A stretch of 64,000 nt of DNA from Fumia xinanensis. Lineage in GTDB: Bacteria > Bacillota > Clostridia > Oscillospirales > Ruminococcaceae. Under the pieces are notes generated by a model. The model worked only from the letters and a program-made list of their open reading frames with translations, did not search any database and was not told where the DNA came from. Numbering within the stretch: position 1 is the first letter of the stretch; each line of letters begins with the position of its first letter. The translations under genes and the position numbers were made by a program. The stretch covers positions 868,001-932,000 of the forward strand of contig NZ_JACRSV010000001.1 of the NCBI RefSeq assembly GCF_014384905.1, written 5' to 3'. Shown here in pieces: positions 17,465 through 26,286 of the stretch.

Positions 17465-18565
17465 TTGCTGAAACCAAAAATATCCATGTCCCAACTTGTC
17501 ATGCTCCTCACGCTGAGCCGGATGTTTTACACATTAAATGGCATTCTACTGGGAACGGGGGACGGCTACGGCATGGCTTACCTTTGGGCGGTGCCCCTGT
17601 CAGCAGTTATGCAGTTCATTTTGGTATTGCCTGCGCTTTTTCTGTCCCGCAGACAGGGGACGAGCATCATCACCGCCGGATATTCCCTCTGGGGAAAAGG
17701 CGGCGCCATCTTAGCCTTTCTCTGCGGCGTGTATTTCCTGCTTTCTGCTGTGCTGACGGTGTTTTCCACCGAACAGTTCATGGTCAACGCCATCTATCCC
17801 GAAGCGTCGCCCATCTTTTTCATCCTCACCCTCGCCTTGGCAGCGGCTTACGCCGCCCATCTGGGGCTTGAGAGTATCGCGAGATGCGGATTTATCATCT
17901 TTGTCGTCTTTGTCTGCGGAGTGGCGTTCGCCTTTCTCGGCAACTGGCAGCAGATTAATCTCATCTTCATCCGGCCTTTGGGGACGGGGAGCTTCGGCGA
18001 AGTGCTCCGCATCGCCGTCAATTTGACGGCCCGGTCACCGGAAATCCTGCTGTTTGCCGTTTTACTTCCCAACCTGGGTAAAAACGGAGGACGAAAACGG
18101 GGAGCCCTTTATTACCTGCTGATGTCGTCTTTAATTTTGGAAGTAATTGTCTTTTTGATTTCCTCTGTACTGGGGCAGCTGGCGGAAGGGGAGGCCTTTC
18201 CCTTCTACACTGTGGGGACGCTGGCCAAAATCTCCATCTTCCAGCGTTTGGACGCGGTGCACATGAGTGTCTGGGTTCTGACAGCATTTATCAGGATGGG
18301 GTTGTTCCTCTGGGCGGCAGTGGAACTGTTCCAGAGCCTCATGCCGGTGAAAAAACACCGCTTTGTCCTGCCGTTTCTTGGAATCCTTATACTTGCAGGG
18401 GGGATGCTCTGTGGGATGGACAAAGGGGCGGCAAACGGGCTTTACAGCATTATGTTCAGTGTCATTCCTATCTTTGTCTTTTTGCCCCTCATTTCCATTG
18501 CCCTTTTGATTTCCGAAAAGGCCAAAGACCCTGAACCGAAGGGAGGTGTCAGCGATGAAAATTAG
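17465..18565 (+). CDS. Spore germination permease, GerB family
   Basis: B subunit of the germinant receptor, a ten-helix APC-superfamily permease thought to bind or conduct the germinant. Seen: MLKPKISMSQLVMLLTLSRMFYTL and repeated hydrophobic helices to the C-terminus, length 366. The start is TTG with a near-perfect SD (AAAGGAGG, 8-base spacing). Its 3' end overlaps gerC by 11 bases, supporting coupled translation. Confidence 0.9.
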   Translation: MLKPKISMSQLVMLLTLSRMFYTLNGILLGTGDGYGMAYLWAVPLSAVMQFILVLPALFLSRRQGTSIITAGYSLWGKGGAILAFLCGVYFLLSAVLTVFSTEQFMVNAIYPEASPIFFILTLALAAAYAAHLGLESIARCGFIIFVVFVCGVAFAFLGNWQQINLIFIRPLGTGSFGEVLRIAVNLTARSPEILLFAVLLPNLGKNGGRKRGALYYLLMSSLILEVIVFLISSVLGQLAEGEAFPFYTVGTLAKISIFQRLDAVHMSVWVLTAFIRMGLFLWAAVELFQSLMPVKKHRFVLPFLGILILAGGMLCGMDKGAANGLYSIMFSVIPIFVFLPLISIALLISEKAKDPEPKGGVSDEN

Positions 18566-19721
18566 ATTCGCGGCAAAATTACTGCTGATACCCGTTTGCT
18601 GCCTGCTGTTTTCCGGCTGTATCAAAATTGTGAATCTTCAAGACCGGGCTATCGTTCAGGGGGTGGGGGTAGATTACGAGGACGGGCAATACCTCGTCAC
18701 CATGCAGATTTTTAGCTCCGATGGTTCCGGTGGGCAGACCATCATCGATTCCTCCAAGCAGAATGCCAAGGTCATCACCTGCCGGGGCAAAACCATCTCT
18801 GAGGCGGTGGAGGACACCTCCATCAGCCAGGGAAAAGATTTCTTTCTGGGGCACAACCGGCTTGTCATTTTGGGGGAAAGCGCCCGAAAATTCCCCTTGA
18901 GCGAATCCCTGTCGTTTTTCATCAACACCATGGATTCCCGGGCGGACGTGAATGTCCTGCTGGCGGAGAAAAGTGCCTCCGAGGTCCTGAATGCCGACAT
19001 CAACCAGGGAATCCTCCCGGCCCTTACCATCGAAAAAACCATTCAGAACGCCGACGACAGCGGCAAAATAAGTGAGGTGCTGCTCATCGACATTCTGCGA
19101 TCTTTGGCTACTGAGCACCAGTCGGCGCTGGTGCCAGTGATAGCAGTGGCGGACGATGAAGCGGAAAACAAGAAACTCAAGACCATCGAGCTTACCGGCA
19201 TGGCGGTTTTTTCCGACGGGATTTATCAAGGGACGCTTAGTGAAACCGAAACTCGGGGCATGATGTTTTTGCGGGACGAAATCGAGAAAACGGTTTATTC
19301 GGTTTTCAACGAGGATTTCCGGGAAATTTCGGTGGAACTTTACCACAGCAAAACAAAAATCATCCCCGACATCAGGGGGGATGATCTGCGGTTTACCGTA
19401 CAGATCAGCGCTGACGGTATGGTGCAGGAAAAAGTGCTGGAACCGGGGAAAACTTTCAATGAGCAGAGCCTCAAACGGGTGGAGGACGTCATTCAGGAAA
19501 AAATCCATACAGAGTGTGAGGATGCCTTCCGAAAAGCAGTACTGGAATACAAAAGCGATGTTTTCTATCTGGGGGACATGGTCTGGCGAGACCAACCGGA
19601 ATTGTGGGAACGCCTGCAGGACGAATGGAAGCAAAACGCGGGGAAAATCAAGCTCAGTTATGAGATAAAAGTAGACATCGACCGGACGGGGCTACAAGAA
19701 AACTTCAAAGGGGTATTGTAG
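18555..19721 (+). CDS. Spore germination lipoprotein, Ger(x)C family
   Basis: C subunit of the germinant receptor. A lipoprotein signal peptide ends in LLFSGC (lipobox, Cys near residue 22). Family features are DRAIVQGVGVDYEDGQYLVTMQIF, GKTISEAVEDTSISQGKDFFLGHNRLVILGE, and the C-terminal domain with VYSVFNEDFREISVELYHSKTKIIPDI. Start set at ATG 18555 with SD GGGAGG, three codons inside the longest frame. Length 388 is typical. No terminator is obvious right after the stop; a new promoter begins at once. Confidence 0.94.
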   Translation: MKIRFAAKLLLIPVCCLLFSGCIKIVNLQDRAIVQGVGVDYEDGQYLVTMQIFSSDGSGGQTIIDSSKQNAKVITCRGKTISEAVEDTSISQGKDFFLGHNRLVILGESARKFPLSESLSFFINTMDSRADVNVLLAEKSASEVLNADINQGILPALTIEKTIQNADDSGKISEVLLIDILRSLATEHQSALVPVIAVADDEAENKKLKTIELTGMAVFSDGIYQGTLSETETRGMMFLRDEIEKTVYSVFNEDFREISVELYHSKTKIIPDIRGDDLRFTVQISADGMVQEKVLEPGKTFNEQSLKRVEDVIQEKIHTECEDAFRKAVLEYKSDVFYLGDMVWRDQPELWERLQDEWKQNAGKIKLSYEIKVDIDRTGLQENFKGVL

Positions 19722-19726
19722 AACGG

Positions 19727-19755
19727 TTGCAGAAAGCAAAACTTTCGTTTATACT
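19727..19755 (+). promoter_or_regulatory. Promoter of small DUF3006-like gene
   Basis: TTGCAG (19727-19732), 17-bp spacer, TATACT (19750-19755). Confidence 0.65.
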
Positions 19756-19791
19756 GGTAGAAAACGGACGAAATGAAAGCGAGGGCTCAGG

Positions 19792-19956
19792 ATGGAACCG
19801 ATACTTTATACCGTGAAGCGCATCGACGGAGATTACGCGGTGCTCATAGATGAAAAAGGAGAGGAAAACCGCGTTGCCATGGCGCTTTTGCCCGTGGAAA
19901 TCGACGAGGGAAGCCGTATTCTCTGTGAGTATTTCGTTTATACGCTGGTGGAGTGA
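19792..19956 (+). CDS. Small DUF3006-like protein, 54 aa
   Basis: A 54-residue acidic protein read from ATG 19792: N-terminal YTVKRIDGDYAVLIDEKGEE, then LLPVEIDEGSRILCEYFVYTLVE. The pattern of an IDG-DYAVL strand, a hairpin turn, and a leu-pro-x-x-[IV]-x-EGs-i core is that of the DUF3006 small beta-barrel proteins. It has its own promoter (19727-19755) and a strong terminator, and a weak SD (GCTCAGGA). Function unknown. Confidence 0.72.
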   Translation: MEPILYTVKRIDGDYAVLIDEKGEENRVAMALLPVEIDEGSRILCEYFVYTLVE

Positions 19957-19984
19957 ATTTGCAAACAAGCATTCTCTTAATACA

Positions 19985-20019
19985 AAAATAGACGGCAGGA
20001 ATTTCCTGCCGTCTATTTT
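19985..20019. terminator. Bidirectional terminator
   Basis: Perfect stem aaaatagacggcagga/tcctgccgtctatttt between convergent genes. Confidence 0.9.
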
Positions 20020-20039
20020 GGTGCGTTTATGTGGTTTTG

Positions 20040-20768
20040 TTACCCGGTTATCCTGTGTGATACGCCGTTAATACAAAGGGTGTATTCATCCGTCCAGTAA
20101 ATGCTCATATCGTCGGCTTCGCCCCATTCCCCCAAGTAGACCCGGACGGGATTTTTGACAAATCGTCCGGCCAGCCCAAAAAGATCCCTTTCTCGATGCT
20201 CCACGGTTACAAGCGTATTCCCGCCTAGCGCACCCTGATCGCTTTCGATGACTTGGGCCAAGTGATAGCCGTGGGGAGACAAACTGGTTTTCACAATTGT
20301 ATTCCTGCCAAATTCGGAAAAAATGGCGATGAAAACAAACAAGAGAAAGGTGAGCATCGCCAGCACAAATGCCAATAGCGCTGCCGTCACCGCCAAGCCG
20401 ACGGGACGGGCAAAGCGGATAAAAAGTGCGAGAGAACAGATGCAGGGCAGGAAAATCAGCAGCAGGATAAGAAAATTGCTTCCTATTGCAACGAAGCACA
20501 TTAGGTTAACGAGGAAAACAGGCAATGTCAGCGCGGCAAAAATTTCTCCATTTGGGCACAGAGCGGCATTCTGGTGAAAAAGCATGCCTGTAAGGACACA
20601 GCTCAAACCTGCCGTCACGACCGCAAATGCAAAATCGCTGTACAGGCAAAAATCAAAGCCGAATAGCAACGCGGTCACCTTGCAAAAAGGAAAAAAGGAC
20701 AACAGGAAGAACAGCACAACAGGAGTCACAGGTAAGAGCTTTTTCATAGGAAAAAACGCTGAGACCAC
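20040..20768 (-). CDS. Multi-spanning membrane protein with C-terminal soluble domain
   Basis: A 242-aa protein with about five hydrophobic helices up to residue 155, followed by a domain with SPHGYHLAQVIESDQGALGGNTLVTVEHRER and WTDEYTLCINGVSHRI. The latter looks like the DUF5412-type extracellular domain (a strand-rich unit ending in x-TLxINGxx). It starts with GTG overlapping the araC stop by one base, with SD GGGGAGG, so it is translationally coupled to the AraC regulator upstream. Function unknown. Confidence 0.7.
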   Translation of the reverse strand: MVSAFFPMKKLLPVTPVVLFFLLSFFPFCKVTALLFGFDFCLYSDFAFAVVTAGLSCVLTGMLFHQNAALCPNGEIFAALTLPVFLVNLMCFVAIGSNFLILLLIFLPCICSLALFIRFARPVGLAVTAALLAFVLAMLTFLLFVFIAIFSEFGRNTIVKTSLSPHGYHLAQVIESDQGALGGNTLVTVEHRERDLFGLAGRFVKNPVRVYLGEWGEADDMSIYWTDEYTLCINGVSHRITG

Positions 20769-21571
20769 TATTTTTCCTCCCCGTTATAATGGGTGTTGTA
20801 GTATTGATTCCTAAATTTTGTCGGACTCAAACCGGTGTGGTACTTAAAGTAGTTGATAAACTGGTTTTCGTTGTCGTAGCCCAAAATATCCGCCAGCCGT
20901 TTGACAGGATAATTGGAAGTGAGGAGCAGATTTTTGATGTGGGCAATTTTTTGCTCGTTGATGTACTCCTTGAGGCCTTTGCCGTAAGCGTCGCTGAATA
21001 CGCCGGACAGATAGTCGCTGCTGTAGCCGAAAAGCTTGGCCGTAAGCTCCACAGTGAGCTTTTTGTCGCTGTTGATGCGCACCCATTCTGCCACGTCCCG
21101 GATGAGCTGAGGCGGCTTTTTGGCCCGATTTTGCCGATGCAGCTCAATGTCGCTTAAAATGAGGAGCAAAACAGCGTCGGCGGCATAAGGAGCCTGCTCC
21201 GGGGTGTGAGCCGCCCGGAGCAGCTTGTCAAAATCAGGGGCCACGTCTTTTTCGTCGCTGGGAAAAAAGCTGTCCCTCAGGCCCAGTTCGCTGAAGGAGT
21301 CACAGGTAAACTGCGCCCAATAAAAGCTGGTACGGCCAAAGCTTCCCTGGGTTCCTTCCCATTTTTGACCGGGGTGGAGGATGAGAATATCGCCTTTTTG
21401 CAGTTCGTATTCCTCGTCACCTTCCCGAATAAAAATCTTGCCGCCGAGGGCGTAGATGAGCTCAAAACAATCGCCGATACGCTCCGGATAAATCCATTGC
21501 CCATCGGTGGAAAAAAGCCCGCAGTCGAGACAGGCAAACGAAAACGGATGGTTGCCTTGAATGGTAATCAT
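20768..21571 (-). CDS. AraC family transcriptional regulator
   Basis: N-terminal cupin-like sensor (GDCFELIYALGGKIFIREGDEEYELQKGDILILHPGQKWEGTQ) and C-terminal double helix-turn-helix (KKLTVELTAKLFGYSSDYLSGVFSDAYGKGLKEYINEQKIAHIKNLLLTSNYPVKRLADILGYDNENQFINYFKYHTGLSPTKFRNQY). Length 267 is standard. Effector unknown, but the cupin suggests a small sugar-like ligand. It is first in an operon with the membrane protein downstream. A second AraC protein is at 55955. Confidence 0.92.
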   Translation of the reverse strand: MITIQGNHPFSFACLDCGLFSTDGQWIYPERIGDCFELIYALGGKIFIREGDEEYELQKGDILILHPGQKWEGTQGSFGRTSFYWAQFTCDSFSELGLRDSFFPSDEKDVAPDFDKLLRAAHTPEQAPYAADAVLLLILSDIELHRQNRAKKPPQLIRDVAEWVRINSDKKLTVELTAKLFGYSSDYLSGVFSDAYGKGLKEYINEQKIAHIKNLLLTSNYPVKRLADILGYDNENQFINYFKYHTGLSPTKFRNQYYNTHYNGEEK

Positions 21572-21876
21572 AGCATTTTACCCACTTTTCTACAATTCTC
21601 GAAAAAAACTTTGTATATTATCATGATAGTATACCTTGTCCCAAAAATCAAGGGAAAATACGGCTTCTACTGCAAAAAATGTGACAAAATCCGCTGCGAA
21701 AAATTGGAAGGGCAAGGATGTGCCCGAAAAATCGATAAAAGAAAGAAAAAATGCGGGTTGCCGCGGTTCCCTCCAAAAAATCACCGAACGGCGGCTGCGG
21801 AAATAGGATAAGGGTGAGTAACAGCGTCTGCGCGGGGCTTGAATCCTGCGCCGCTGGCAAGAAGGGAGGGAAAACC
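21572..21876. other. Divergent intergenic region araC / GH25
   Basis: No gene seen. On the minus side TTGATT-N17-TATCAT is a possible araC promoter and overlaps the palindrome tatcatgata (near 21619-21628). On the plus side the GH25 SD AAGGGAGGG ends the gap. Confidence 0.35.
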
Positions 21877-22719
21877 ATGGCGGATTCCATCAGAGGCATT
21901 GACGTTTCTGCCTGGCAGGGGGTCATCGACTGGGACAAAGTCAAAGCATCGGGGGTTAAATTTGTCATGATTCGAGCAGCCTACGGGATGACGGCGGACA
22001 CCAAGTTTAAGGTGAATATGGAGGGCGCGCAGAAAGCGGGCCTCGATACCGGCGTTTACTTGTACACGCTGGCCACTACAACGGCAAAGGCCAGGGAAGA
22101 GGCGCAGTTTCTTTTAAGTCTCATCAAACCCTACAGGCTCACCTATCCGGTGGCCTTTGACGCCGAAGACAGCAAAACCATCGGAAAGCTTTCAAACGAC
22201 GCGCGAACCAGCGTTGTCGAGGCGTTCTTTGACGTGATTGAAGGCGCCGGGTATTACGGGATCCTGTACGCTTCTCTCAACTGGATGAACAACTACTTTG
22301 TTCAGAGCCGCATCGCCCGCTATGATAAATGGGTGGCTCAATGGAGCAATGAATTGAGTTACAAAGGGGCCGGTATGTGGCAGTATTCGGCTACAGGCCG
22401 GGTTCCGGGTATCAATGGCGACGTGGATTTGAACCAGGCATTCAAGGATTACCCGTCTCTGACGCATCCGCAGGAGAATATGCAGGGTAAATGGATACAA
22501 AACGACCTGGGCTGGTGGTATGAATACCAAGACGGCAGTTATCCGAAGCTGAAATGGGTAAAGATAAACGACCGATGGTACTACTTCGGCAGCAACGGCT
22601 ATGCTTACAGGGGTTATCACATCATCGGAGATGAACCGTACTATTTTGCGGAGCACAACGACGGCATACTCAAGGAGTGCCAGTGCGTCATCACAAATTC
22701 CAAAGGCGTGGTGCAGTAA
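21877..22719 (+). CDS. GH25 lysozyme with C-terminal cell-wall binding repeats
   Basis: Muramidase that cleaves the MurNAc-GlcNAc bond of peptidoglycan. Catalytic features: GIDVSAWQG (Asp9), FVMIRAAYG, and the DAE motif at residues 95-97. Residues about 205-270 are aromatic-rich choline-binding-type repeats (WIQNDLGWWYEYQDGSYPK, WVKINDRWYYFGSNGY). I start at ATG 21877 (SD AAGGGAGGG); the longer frame to 21751 has no support. No export signal is visible, so release may depend on lysis or non-classical secretion. Confidence 0.93.
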   Translation: MADSIRGIDVSAWQGVIDWDKVKASGVKFVMIRAAYGMTADTKFKVNMEGAQKAGLDTGVYLYTLATTTAKAREEAQFLLSLIKPYRLTYPVAFDAEDSKTIGKLSNDARTSVVEAFFDVIEGAGYYGILYASLNWMNNYFVQSRIARYDKWVAQWSNELSYKGAGMWQYSATGRVPGINGDVDLNQAFKDYPSLTHPQENMQGKWIQNDLGWWYEYQDGSYPKLKWVKINDRWYYFGSNGYAYRGYHIIGDEPYYFAEHNDGILKECQCVITNSKGVVQ

Positions 22720-22721
22720 AC

Positions 22722-22759
22722 GAAAAACACAGGGTACCGGGAAGGTATCCTGTGTTTTT
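22722..22759 (+). terminator. GH25 terminator
   Basis: Hairpin aaaaacacagg...cctgtgttttt with terminal T run. Confidence 0.8.
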
Positions 22760-22902
22760 ATGGGTAGGAGGGGACAGGCTATCGGGAAAGAAGTTCCATC
22801 ACCATACGTTTTATCGAGATCGTTACGATATTCAAATATAGGATCGTTGTTTCGTGTGATACGAAAAATCAAGTTAAAATACTGATGTCGATACCATTTT
22901 TC

Positions 22903-22931
22903 TTGACTTTTTACTGCTGTTAAAGTATTTT
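22903..22931 (+). promoter_or_regulatory. Promoter of the first island gene
   Basis: TTGACT (22903-22908), 17-bp spacer, TATTTT (22926-22931), 40 bases before the ATG. Confidence 0.65.
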
Positions 22932-22970
22932 AAAGAGGAAAGTATAAACTATTTACAAGGAGTGTTCATT

Positions 22971-24044
22971 ATGAAAAAGGTACTGCCGACAGAATACCCT
23001 ATTGTAACAGGATATCCTGTTATTGCCAATGCGTTATCTATTTTACAAACAAAAGAGGAAACGACAAATTGGATTCTTTTGAATCTTATCGTACCAATTG
23101 TTATGTATGAGGAAAAAAACGACAAATTGATGATTGATTTAGGTGGTGACCATACTCCTTGGAATACTAGGTATCTTTACGACGATTGTCCATATTTAAC
23201 CGTTTATCGGTATGACAGAACATGGTTCTGTCAGCAGAAACAGGATATCCTTCCTTTTATCAAGTGGAATATTGATCATGAGAAATACATATATTCGGAT
23301 GTATGTGAAAAATATATACCTGAATACAATTGCGACTTTTCTGATAAATTGCATGACTTATTCATATATGGATATGACGAGGAAGAGAAATTGCTTTTTG
23401 GATCTGATTTCTTTTATGGAGAAAAATATAGAAATATTTCCATCTCTTTTGATGATTATAGAAAAGCCTTTGACTCTGTAGAAGAACAAGGTTTACCCCA
23501 CCGTGTTGAACAAACTACCGATATTATGGCTATCACACATAGAAAATTATTTAATAGCTGGCTGGCTGTGGATTATGAGGATCCAAAGTGTGTTTTGCCA
23601 ATATTAAAGGAGAGAATTTTAGAATGCCTTGGTAAAACGAATGTAAGTTATATGCGCCGTTATGATGAAAATCTGGTATATGGCATCAAAGGATATGATT
23701 TGCTTCAAAAATATTTTCAGGATAAAAACTTTTGTGAGCTCAAATATACCTATTATAACCGTATGTGTATTCAATTTTTAGTAGAGCACAAAATGGTTTT
23801 ATTTAAGATCTGCAATAAGATTTTAAAAAATGATTGTCTGTCTAACCAAGCAAAAACGCTTTTTAATTTGGCATCTATCATAAAAGGATGCGTATTAAAA
23901 GCAATGGTGAAGCAAAATTGTTCTTCTGTTGAACGGCAAAGTATCGTCAATCATTTGAATAATATCAAGAAACAGGAACTTACTTTGCTAACAGACATGC
24001 TTACTTTTATTGATGAACAGGAATTATATAAACCGCTCATATAG
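22971..24044 (+). CDS. BtrH-like peptide/natural product biosynthesis protein (tentative)
   Basis: A 357-aa soluble protein at the left edge of the AT-rich island. The middle segment HDLFIYGYDEEEKLLFGSDFFYGEKYRNISISFDDYRKAF looks like the C39-peptidase-like fold of butirosin BtrH N-terminal domains found in NRPS and RiPP clusters; I do not see a clear catalytic Cys at the expected early position. The last 120 residues are helical and Lys/Cys rich. Start ATG 22971 with SD AAGGAG, spacing 8. Its own promoter lies upstream and a terminator-like hairpin follows at 24240. It may act in the RiPP pathway or be an independent passenger. Confidence 0.5.
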   Translation: MKKVLPTEYPIVTGYPVIANALSILQTKEETTNWILLNLIVPIVMYEEKNDKLMIDLGGDHTPWNTRYLYDDCPYLTVYRYDRTWFCQQKQDILPFIKWNIDHEKYIYSDVCEKYIPEYNCDFSDKLHDLFIYGYDEEEKLLFGSDFFYGEKYRNISISFDDYRKAFDSVEEQGLPHRVEQTTDIMAITHRKLFNSWLAVDYEDPKCVLPILKERILECLGKTNVSYMRRYDENLVYGIKGYDLLQKYFQDKNFCELKYTYYNRMCIQFLVEHKMVLFKICNKILKNDCLSNQAKTLFNLASIIKGCVLKAMVKQNCSSVERQSIVNHLNNIKKQELTLLTDMLTFIDEQELYKPLI

Positions 24045-24239
24045 AAACAGTTCCCTGCCTACTTGGTAATCGTCCTATAGGGATAGATCTCTTCCACAAA
24101 AAATTCAATTTGAAAAAGGATTACGCCGCGTTTTCCTTTCAGGATCGGTCAATCTGAATTTATTCATCTGGAGATCGTCCCGATCAACATTTTAGCTTTT
24201 TTCCAACTCTAATAAAAATTTGTTAATATTATTTGCTAA

Positions 24240-24280
24240 TAGATCGAAGTATGAAAGATATTTCGATCTATTTTTTATTT
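24240..24280 (+). terminator. Terminator of the BtrH-like gene
   Basis: 9-bp stem tagatcgaa/ttcgatcta followed by a long T tract. Confidence 0.75.
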
Positions 24281-24383
24281 TTATAGAACTATTATTTTAT
24301 ATAATTTGAAGATAAAATATAATAAAAAACTTTGGTATATTACAAAATATAGTATATTAGCATAAAATATTTTATATTTTGTA

Positions 24384-24412
24384 TTGACAATTGGAATATA
24401 TTGATATATTAT
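24384..24412 (+). promoter_or_regulatory. Promoter of the radical SAM/RiPP operon
   Basis: TTGACA (24384-24389), 17-bp spacer, TATTAT (24407-24412). The transcript would have a leader of about 310 bases. Confidence 0.75.
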
Positions 24413-24599
24413 AAAATTAATAAATAAATATATTTTTATAAATAATTTTAGATTTTAAAATGAGTATTACTTAAAAATACACCTACTAGTAAATAAGGGA
24501 AAAATATTCAGAAAAGGATAATAAAAACACAACTTTTACTATTATATGGCATGAAATTAATTATTTTAGTCTAGCTCAATTATAAGTTGGTCTAAACGT

Positions 24600-24728
24600 A
24601 TGTGGCAATTTGTTTATATTGTTTTTAACAGTGATCATTTAGATTTTCGATTAACAAATATTAATAATCAATTGTCTAAAAAGAATATTTTTGCTTTTAG
24701 GACAAGAATTTTTGAAAAAATAGGGTGA
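24600..24728 (+). CDS. Possible 42-aa leader ORF before radical SAM gene
   Basis: ATG at 24600 opens a 42-codon frame (MWQFVYIVFNSDHLDF, then LTNINNQLSKKNIF, ending RTRIFEKIG) whose TGA lies 4 bases before the radical SAM ATG, giving potential translational coupling. No Shine-Dalgarno site is visible before the ATG. The frame is open further upstream to a TAG. It could be a real small protein, the remnant of one, or chance in AT-rich DNA. Confidence 0.25.
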   Translation: MWQFVYIVFNSDHLDFRLTNINNQLSKKNIFAFRTRIFEKIG

Positions 24729-24732
24729 CAAA

Positions 24733-26286
24733 ATGTTATTATTTATCGACTCATATAAAGATTATCTTAAAGAAAATGTAGCCTTGGAGTTTTTATATAC
24801 CTATGTAGAATTAGAATGTAAGGTTGATTACTGTTTTATTGATATGAATAAAACAGATGAACTAGATATTGATTTAGAAAACTATGAATTATTTGGTCTT
24901 ACAATTAATACGGAAGTTGCTCCATATGTGTATAAAATTGCTGATAAAATAAAAGAAAAAAAACCGAATGCTTATATCTTTACTTTTGGAACGTTTGCCA
25001 CGTTATCTGCAAATATGATACTTAAGGATTGTAATAACATCAATTTTGTAGTGTTAGGCGACTACGAGCAGCCAATAAAAATATTGATTCAAGAATATTT
25101 AAAAAATGACACATTAAATTTAAATAAACCGTATTTATACAGTATCGGAGACCAGTTAACCGAAAAAGTATTTAATGTCGACGAAATGAGCGAACCAGTG
25201 ATCCCACAACATATTTATTTGGAGAGGCATGAAACCAGGTATCATCATACGGCTATTATCGCAAGTACACGCGGGTGTATTGGTCAATGTCGTTTTTGTA
25301 CCTTAAACTATTGCTTAGGAAAAAGACGTATTAAATGGCGTGCAAGGGATATTGATTTAGTATTTCAAGAAATTATAGAAATTTACAATAAATATAGAAT
25401 ACGGGCGTTTCATATTCAAGATTCGGCGATAGAAGGAGCAGGAAAAATAGGAAAAGCTCGCATAGAGCGTTTGTGTGATTTACTTATAAATTATCCCGTT
25501 AGATTTTCATTTTCTTTTAACACACGCGCGAAAGGATTTGGAGAAGAGGATGATAAATTACTAGTTAAAATGAAACAGGCTGGTTTTATTTCTGCCTTAT
25601 TGGGGATAGAGTCTTTAGATGAAAAGGATTTAGAATTTTTTAACAAAAGAGTAAAACCGCAAGATAATTTGCAATCATATAAACTTTTAAATGAATATGG
25701 TTTTTATGTTGAATGTGGTTTTATAAATATTAATCCGGTTTCAACGGTATCTTCTTTTCAAAAAAATTTCAATTTTTCTAAGGAAAACAATTTGTTTTAT
25801 GATTATCATTTTACCAGTAAGCTTTCTATTGAATATGGATCAAAGATGTATGATTTGGTTAAAGATATGGGATTGCTCGATAAAAATTATTCTTATATCA
25901 ACACATGTGTATTTAGATTTTTAGATCCTGAAGGAGAAAGAGTTGCCCGAAGACTATTAAAAGCTTCTGAGCTATCGGGGTACTCTGCTTATGAAAGCGA
26001 TTTTTTAAATTTTCAGTCTTTTTATATTACAACTATTAATTTATTTGATGAGCATCAAGCTTTAAATTTCAGAAATTTATTTGAACCTTATATAAGCAGA
26101 CTTGCTAATGAGAAATTTGATATGTATGAGCACTTAATTTGTCAAAGAGAAGATTCTCCAGAAAAAATTATGAATTACTATAACCCTCGTATTATCGAGC
26201 TATATAAAAAAATATTAATTAAAAAAGTTCGTCTTTTAAAAGACTCTAACTTACTGGCCTATTTAAGAGGAGAAAATGTAAAATGA
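24733..26286 (+). CDS. B12-binding-type radical SAM enzyme
   Basis: A 517-aa enzyme. Residues 1-125 have the alternating pattern of a cobalamin-binding Rossmann domain (YELFGLTINTEVAPYVYKIADKI, AYIFTFGTFATLSANMIL, NFVVLGDYEQPI); the DxHxxG motif is absent, as in many B12-radical SAM proteins. The radical SAM cluster motif CxxxCxxC is C182, C186, C189 (TRGCIGQCRFC). The rest holds the half-barrel (RAFHIQDSAIEGAG, SFSFNTRAKGF, SALLGIESLDEKDLEFFNK). Expected chemistry is methylation or another radical change of an unactivated carbon of the peptide. The stop overlaps the next gene by 4 bases (ATGA). SD is weak. Confidence 0.85.
   Translation: MLLFIDSYKDYLKENVALEFLYTYVELECKVDYCFIDMNKTDELDIDLENYELFGLTINTEVAPYVYKIADKIKEKKPNAYIFTFGTFATLSANMILKDCNNINFVVLGDYEQPIKILIQEYLKNDTLNLNKPYLYSIGDQLTEKVFNVDEMSEPVIPQHIYLERHETRYHHTAIIASTRGCIGQCRFCTLNYCLGKRRIKWRARDIDLVFQEIIEIYNKYRIRAFHIQDSAIEGAGKIGKARIERLCDLLINYPVRFSFSFNTRAKGFGEEDDKLLVKMKQAGFISALLGIESLDEKDLEFFNKRVKPQDNLQSYKLLNEYGFYVECGFININPVSTVSSFQKNFNFSKENNLFYDYHFTSKLSIEYGSKMYDLVKDMGLLDKNYSYINTCVFRFLDPEGERVARRLLKASELSGYSAYESDFLNFQSFYITTINLFDEHQALNFRNLFEPYISRLANEKFDMYEHLICQREDSPEKIMNYYNPRIIELYKKILIKKVRLLKDSNLLAYLRGENVK

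Larger units (their letters stand above)
24045..24732. other. AT-rich control region of the RiPP operon
   Basis: About 690 bases without a well-supported gene. It holds a terminator hairpin at 24240-24280, a consensus promoter at 24384-24412, and a long AT-rich leader in which a 42-codon frame (24600-24728) ends just before the radical SAM start. These are listed separately. Confidence 0.6.

Noticed and set aside
18579..19634. 351-aa minus-strand frame opposite gerC
   Set aside because: Shadow; the plus-strand lipoprotein is supported by SD, lipobox and operon position.
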